A DNA stretch of 56,004 nt from Oscillatoriales cyanobacterium (lineage in GTDB: Bacteria > Cyanobacteriota > Cyanobacteriia > CACIAM-69d), in assembly GCA_004292515.1 (NCBI GenBank), contig RDXB01000036.1, forward strand, positions 1-56,004, given 5' to 3'. Position numbers and translations under genes: made by a program. The notes beneath the pieces are model-generated. The model was not told the DNA's origin. It made no database searches and was given only the letters and a program-made list of their open reading frames with translations. This document shows positions 52,779 through 56,004 of the stretch, piece after piece; within the stretch, counting starts at the first letter, position 1, and each line of letters starts with the position of its first letter.

Positions 52779-53567
52779 CTACTGTGCATCGGGCTGTGCA
52801 TCGGGCAGACCAGCCGCCACCAGGGATTGATCCAACCCTGCCGAGGCTGCCAACGTCTCCCAAGCCGCCGATCGCGCACCCGAGCGATCGGCTTCGATCA
52901 CACGATTCACCGCGTCATACCAGATGCCGGCCCGCGCGTAGGCCGTAGCCGCAGCTAAGGGATTGCTGGAGGCGACGGTTGGCACTGCATCTGAGTTGAC
53001 CCGCTGAATCCAACCGCTGGCAAAGGTGCTACGCGGAGCTTCACCGGCCACGCGATCGCAATCAACCGACAGATACCACTGATAGGACTGACCGATCGCC
53101 AAGGCCTGGCCCCGATCGCTCAAGGCAATCTTGACCAATCCACCCTCCTTAGGCAGGGCGATCGTTTGCTCATCTAGATCGGATTCCTGCGCATCGGTCA
53201 GGCGGAACCGAGCCGTTTCGCCCGCACCCGCCGGCACATACACCCACAGCGACGGATTTGCGCTCGCCGTCAGGGCCCCTTGCTCACCGGGCACTAGCGG
53301 CTTGATGGCCACCGCTGACGAGCCACAGGAGCCACGACGGCCCCCGCTCACCGTATTACGCAGCGTGCGATTACCCCGAGGGGCAAAGCCCGCTTCGCGG
53401 CTGGGCAATGGATTAAAGCTAACAATGTTGTCTTCGGAAGCTGAAGCCCCATCTAAGGAACCAGCGGACGGCGTGCCGGCCCAAGCCGAGACGCTGGCGA
53501 GTGCGACTACTCCCGCAGTCAGCACCGAAGGCAGAAACAGTTTGAGACCTGTGCGGTTAGGCACCAT
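52779..53567 (-). CDS. DUF928 secreted protein
   Basis: The 262-residue protein has a signal peptide (LKLFLPSVLTAGVVALASVSAWA). Its DUF928 domain starts near RGNRTLRNTVSGGRRGSC and includes LWVYVPAGAGETARFRL, YQWYLSVDCD and the C-terminal helical part AYARAGIWYDAVNRVIEA. DUF928 is largely confined to cyanobacteria and often occurs beside CHASE2 or caspase-like proteins. Its function is undefined. Start ATG 53567 is preferred to 53603 because it places the signal peptide normally. Confidence 0.85.
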   Translation of the reverse strand: MVPNRTGLKLFLPSVLTAGVVALASVSAWAGTPSAGSLDGASASEDNIVSFNPLPSREAGFAPRGNRTLRNTVSGGRRGSCGSSAVAIKPLVPGEQGALTASANPSLWVYVPAGAGETARFRLTDAQESDLDEQTIALPKEGGLVKIALSDRGQALAIGQSYQWYLSVDCDRVAGEAPRSTFASGWIQRVNSDAVPTVASSNPLAAATAYARAGIWYDAVNRVIEADRSGARSAAWETLAASAGLDQSLVAAGLPDAQPDAQ

Positions 53568-54112
53568 AGAACATGTACCCCCTATTGGGACTGACGCAAG
53601 CAAAAGCAGTAGCTTACTGCAAAGGCTGGATAGTGACTGTCCTAGCGTCTGCTGGTTTTCTGCCCCTGCGACCTCATTGAAGCTGAAGTCCTTCAGAAAA
53701 CAGTCCTAGAATGTTCCGCCTGTTACTTCGACCATCGTGCAGCAGCTCAGTGGTAAGGCTGGCATGGCGGTCTCAACTGGCGGATAACCCTAGCAAATCA
53801 AGCATTGCGTTTATCCAGCCGAAGTTGACCGATGCACCGCACGGCTTTAGTAACCCTAGAACTAGCTACTGCCGATTTCTGAACCGTCCACTAGTGTAGG
53901 GCAAGGGAGCAGTGGTCTGGGTGTCTTAGGTAACACCCGATCTGCCAAACACTGATGGCTATGATCAGCCTTCACTGAAACTTCAAGGAAACAGCCCCAA
54001 ATCCTGAAATATTTCAAAAATAATTTACATAAGCCAATAACCAATCCCTCGCAATCGGCTGATTGGTATCCAGCCCACGGGGTCAATAGTCCTCGCCCCG
54101 ACAGGTTACTGC
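53568..54112. other. Intergenic region of about 545 bp
   Basis: No convincing gene is found. AGCTCAGTGGTAAGG at about 53752 looks like a tRNA D-arm, but no T-arm or acceptor stem could be matched. 53995-54045 is AT-rich. It should hold the DUF928 promoter near 53590-53640. A small RNA cannot be excluded. Confidence 0.4.
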
Positions 54113-54238
54113 TGGCGATCGGCGATCGATGGCGATCAGTAATCGATGATCGGCGATCGATGGCGATCAGTAATCGATGATCGATGATCGGTGATCGGTG
54201 ATCGGCGATCGGTGATCGGCGATCGGTGGCGATCGATT
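54113..54238. repeat. GATCGGC/HIP1-like tandem repeat
   Basis: Two exact 31-bp units (54121-54151 and 54152-54182) are followed by about six copies of a 7-bp GATCGGT/GATCGGC unit, ending in GGCGATCGATTA. The last bases form the stop codon of the fasciclin gene. The array is built entirely from the GATCG core that is overrepresented across the window. Confidence 0.85.
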
Positions 54239-54686
54239 AACCCATCAAAATCACGCGATCGAGTACGTGAATGATTCCATTAGCGGCTTCGATGTCCGCA
54301 GCCACCACGGTGGCGTTTTTGACTTCAAAGGTCGTGCCCACACGCACCGGAATTGGCGCACCTTCTAGGGATTCGAGTTGGGTCATGCCAGCTAAGTCAG
54401 CCTGGGTGTATTTACCCGCCACCACGTGGTACTTCAAGATGCGGGCCAGTTGGGGCGGATTTTGCACCAGGGTTTGCACGGTTCCCGGCGGCAACTGCGC
54501 AAAGGCCGCATCATTGGGCGCAAACACCGTGAACGGCCCGGGACTCTTGAGGGCTTCGACTAAGCCAGCCACTTTGACCGCCGTGACGAGGGTTTCAAAA
54601 GCACCGGCTCCAACGGCAATATCAACGATATCGGGCTGGGGGGTCGAGTCGGTCGTGGTTGAGTCGGTCATGGTTGCTTCGGGCAT
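54237..54686 (-). CDS. Fasciclin (FAS1) domain protein
   Basis: A 149-residue single FAS1 domain: [40 protein letters not shown] (H1 box), [16 protein letters not shown] and [15 protein letters not shown] (H2 box). FAS1 modules mediate adhesion or, in cyanobacteria, occur in small secreted or surface proteins. No signal peptide is visible in this form, only a Thr/Ser-rich N-terminus; three candidate starts exist (TTG 54698, ATG 54686, ATG 54671). The stop codon lies at the edge of the GATCGG repeat array. Confidence 0.88.
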   Translation of the reverse strand: MPEATMTDSTTTDSTPQPDIVDIAVGAGAFETLVTAVKVAGLVEALKSPGPFTVFAPNDAAFAQLPPGTVQTLVQNPPQLARILKYHVVAGKYTQADLAGMTQLESLEGAPIPVRVGTTFEVKNATVVAADIEAANGIIHVLDRVILMG

Positions 54687-54834
54687 GGCTGGCTGCAAAA
54701 ACAGGGGATCGAGTCTGGCATCATCCTATCGCCGATCGTGGAACGGGACGCTGGCTGGGAATTTTGCAGTTTTAATCAGTCCGATTTAACGAGATGGGGA
54801 AGGTTGCAGCCGGGAGGCTGGCGATCGAAGCCGC

Positions 54835-56004
54835 TTAACGGGGCTGGGCGTTGACCAAGGGTTGCAGGCTGGGATCGTACAGCCGCCGGTAGTTCCAATG
54901 GTTGCCGAGTACGTTTTCAACATAGCCGCGTGTCTCGCTGAAGGGAATTTGCTCCACGAATCGATCGAGGTCGGCTGTGCCAAATTGCTTGATCCAGCGA
55001 TTGACGTTGCCCGGCCCGGCATTGTAGGCGGCTACGGCCAACAGGCTGTTGTCGTTATATTCCCGGTGGGTGTAGTCCAAGAACCAAGTGCCGAGCTTGA
55101 TGTTGTCGGCGGGGTTTTCCAGGCTGTAGTTTTTGAAGCCAATTTTGTCCGCGACCCACTGGCCCGTGGAGGGCAACACCTGCATCAAGCCGACGGCATT
55201 GGCGATCGAGCGGATCTCGCGCTCAAAGTGGGATTCCTGGCGAATCAGACCCAGCACCAGAGCTGGGTTCAGATTTTGGGCGATCGCGCCGGGTTCGATC
55301 GCTTCCCAGTAGGGTCGGGGGTAGAGCCGCCGCCAGTAGTGCAAATCGCGCCGGGCCGCTGCAAACCGCTCGCGATCGCCCGGTTCTTCCCGCCAGCGCA
55401 AGTTGGCCAGGGCAAACAATCCTGCCAGGTAATCCCCATTGGCAACGCGCAGGGCCCCATCGGTATATTGCTGATCAAAGCTGGGTTGGTTGCGATCGCT
55501 AAATTCCGTTTGCCAATAGGCGAAGGCGGCTTGGTCTTGGCCCAGTTGATAGAGCGCTTGCAAGGTGGGTGATCCAGCGGGCAAAGGCGCGCGCGGAGCC
55601 GGTAGGGTCAAGGCCGGCCGCGCCGATCGCACCGTGGTGAAGTTGCCGACCGGCAGCCCCAACTTGCCCCCCGATCGCCAGGCGTAGTAGGACTCGGGAT
55701 AGGTGCGGAAGGTTTGTTCATAGGCAGCTTTGGCGGCAGCGCGATCGCCGAGTTGCGTCGCCCACTGACCCGCCCAAAACCCGGCTCGGGGCGCATATTC
55801 ATGGTCAGGATTGTTATCCAACAAGCCGATCGCCCATTGCTGTGCCGATCGCCAATCCCGTTGCTCGGCGGCTTTTTCGGCCAGTTGCCAGCGCAGATCG
55901 CCGGCCGCATCGCTGCTGCCAAACTCCTTAAACAGGCGATCGCGCGGAGTGGCGGCCGGTTGATTTTGGGCCGTCAGGATGCGGACTTTTTCGAGGAGGG
56001 CGCG
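54835..56004 (-). CDS. Soluble lytic transglycosylase (Slt-like), N-terminus outside window
   Basis: The frame is open to the right edge, giving the last 389 residues. Superhelical TPR-like repeats (AKAAYEQTFRTYPESYYAWRSG; PTLQALYQLGQDQAAFAYWQ) precede a C-terminal SLT lysozyme-like domain. This shows LGLIRQESHFEREIRS with the catalytic Glu, AVGLMQVLPSTGQWVADKIG, NIKLGTWFLDY, AAYNAGPGNVNRWI and FSETRGYVENVL. The enzyme cleaves peptidoglycan glycan strands to 1,6-anhydro-muropeptides in the periplasm. It is probably an ortholog of the Slt70-like transglycosylases found across cyanobacteria. Confidence 0.93.
   Translation of the reverse strand, partial: RALLEKVRILTAQNQPAATPRDRLFKEFGSSDAAGDLRWQLAEKAAEQRDWRSAQQWAIGLLDNNPDHEYAPRAGFWAGQWATQLGDRAAAKAAYEQTFRTYPESYYAWRSGGKLGLPVGNFTTVRSARPALTLPAPRAPLPAGSPTLQALYQLGQDQAAFAYWQTEFSDRNQPSFDQQYTDGALRVANGDYLAGLFALANLRWREEPGDRERFAAARRDLHYWRRLYPRPYWEAIEPGAIAQNLNPALVLGLIRQESHFEREIRSIANAVGLMQVLPSTGQWVADKIGFKNYSLENPADNIKLGTWFLDYTHREYNDNSLLAVAAYNAGPGNVNRWIKQFGTADLDRFVEQIPFSETRGYVENVLGNHWNYRRLYDPSLQPLVNAQPR

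Noticed and set aside
53740-53830. tRNA-like segment (AGCTCAGTGGTAAGG)
   Set aside because: No matching acceptor stem, anticodon arm or T-arm (GGTTCRAATC) could be found at the right distances.
53711-53899. 62-codon plus-strand frame
   Set aside because: No ribosome-binding site, atypical composition and no family resemblance; likely chance.
1-56004. CRISPR array
   Set aside because: No series of 25-40 bp repeats separated by unique spacers of similar size was seen; the tandem repeats found have no spacers.

Overview
The window is chromosomal DNA from a cyanobacterium. Photosystem I subunit PsaD, plant-type [2Fe-2S] ferredoxin, a PedR-type redox regulator, an SLH/OprB porin, cyanobacterial PEP carboxylase, a FutA-type iron-binding protein and DUF928 are all present. 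The octamer GCGATCGC (HIP1) and its GATCGC core are scattered at very high density through most genes. Base composition looks moderately GC-rich. The species cannot be fixed from sequence alone. No rRNA, recognisable tRNA, CRISPR array, prophage or complete insertion sequence was seen.

Layout. 1-1.2 kb: 3' part of a TPR-like gene broken by an in-frame TAG. 1.3-4.9 kb: GT39-type glycosyltransferase plus a linked unknown gene, a VOC protein and a YdcF-like protein. 5.2-9.9 kb: pedR, a glycosyltransferase, a major porin, an uncatalogued 46-residue gene and aroQ. 10.1-14.1 kb: one giant GAF/PAS/GGDEF sensor whose first GAF carries cyanobacteriochrome-like cysteines. 14.7-18.8 kb: a transketolase/phosphoketolase-like gene, then an accessory pocket with an orphan mglB, a diverged 113-bp duplicate of the upstream gene's 3' end, and a higBA toxin-antitoxin pair. 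18.8-24 kb: acetyltransferase, K+ channel, exbD, hisIE, epimerase and methyltransferase, with several miniature transposon-like repeats between them. 24.3-32.3 kb: a catalytically dead caspase-fold protein, a response-regulator/nucleotide cyclase with cheB, rfaE2-xseA and an SLH lipoprotein. 33-39.8 kb: petF and psaD sharing a terminator, an OmpR-type regulator, an unknown secreted protein, a 2OG-Fe(II) oxygenase, a histidine phosphatase, and a CBS4-EAL protein split by TAG. 40.3-48.5 kb: class I lysS, two envelope proteins, LD-carboxypeptidase, futA and glutaredoxin. 48.7-56 kb: ppc, a glycine-rich membrane protein, DUF928, a fasciclin protein and a lytic transglycosylase running off the right edge.

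How the genes relate. Most are single-gene or two-gene units on alternating strands. Cyclic nucleotide signalling is well represented by the GGDEF protein, the split CBS-EAL protein and the class III cyclase. Envelope and peptidoglycan functions recur: porin, LdcA, Slt-like transglycosylase, SLH lipoprotein, YdcF and glycosyltransferases.

The most unusual content is of two kinds. First, the orphan Myxococcus-like mglB sits between two diverged copies of the same gene tail. Second, a modular set of about 130-160 bp non-autonomous elements has three different terminal inverted repeats but one shared central palindrome. Several of these elements sit exactly on the stop codon of the upstream gene, and one is nested inside another copy.
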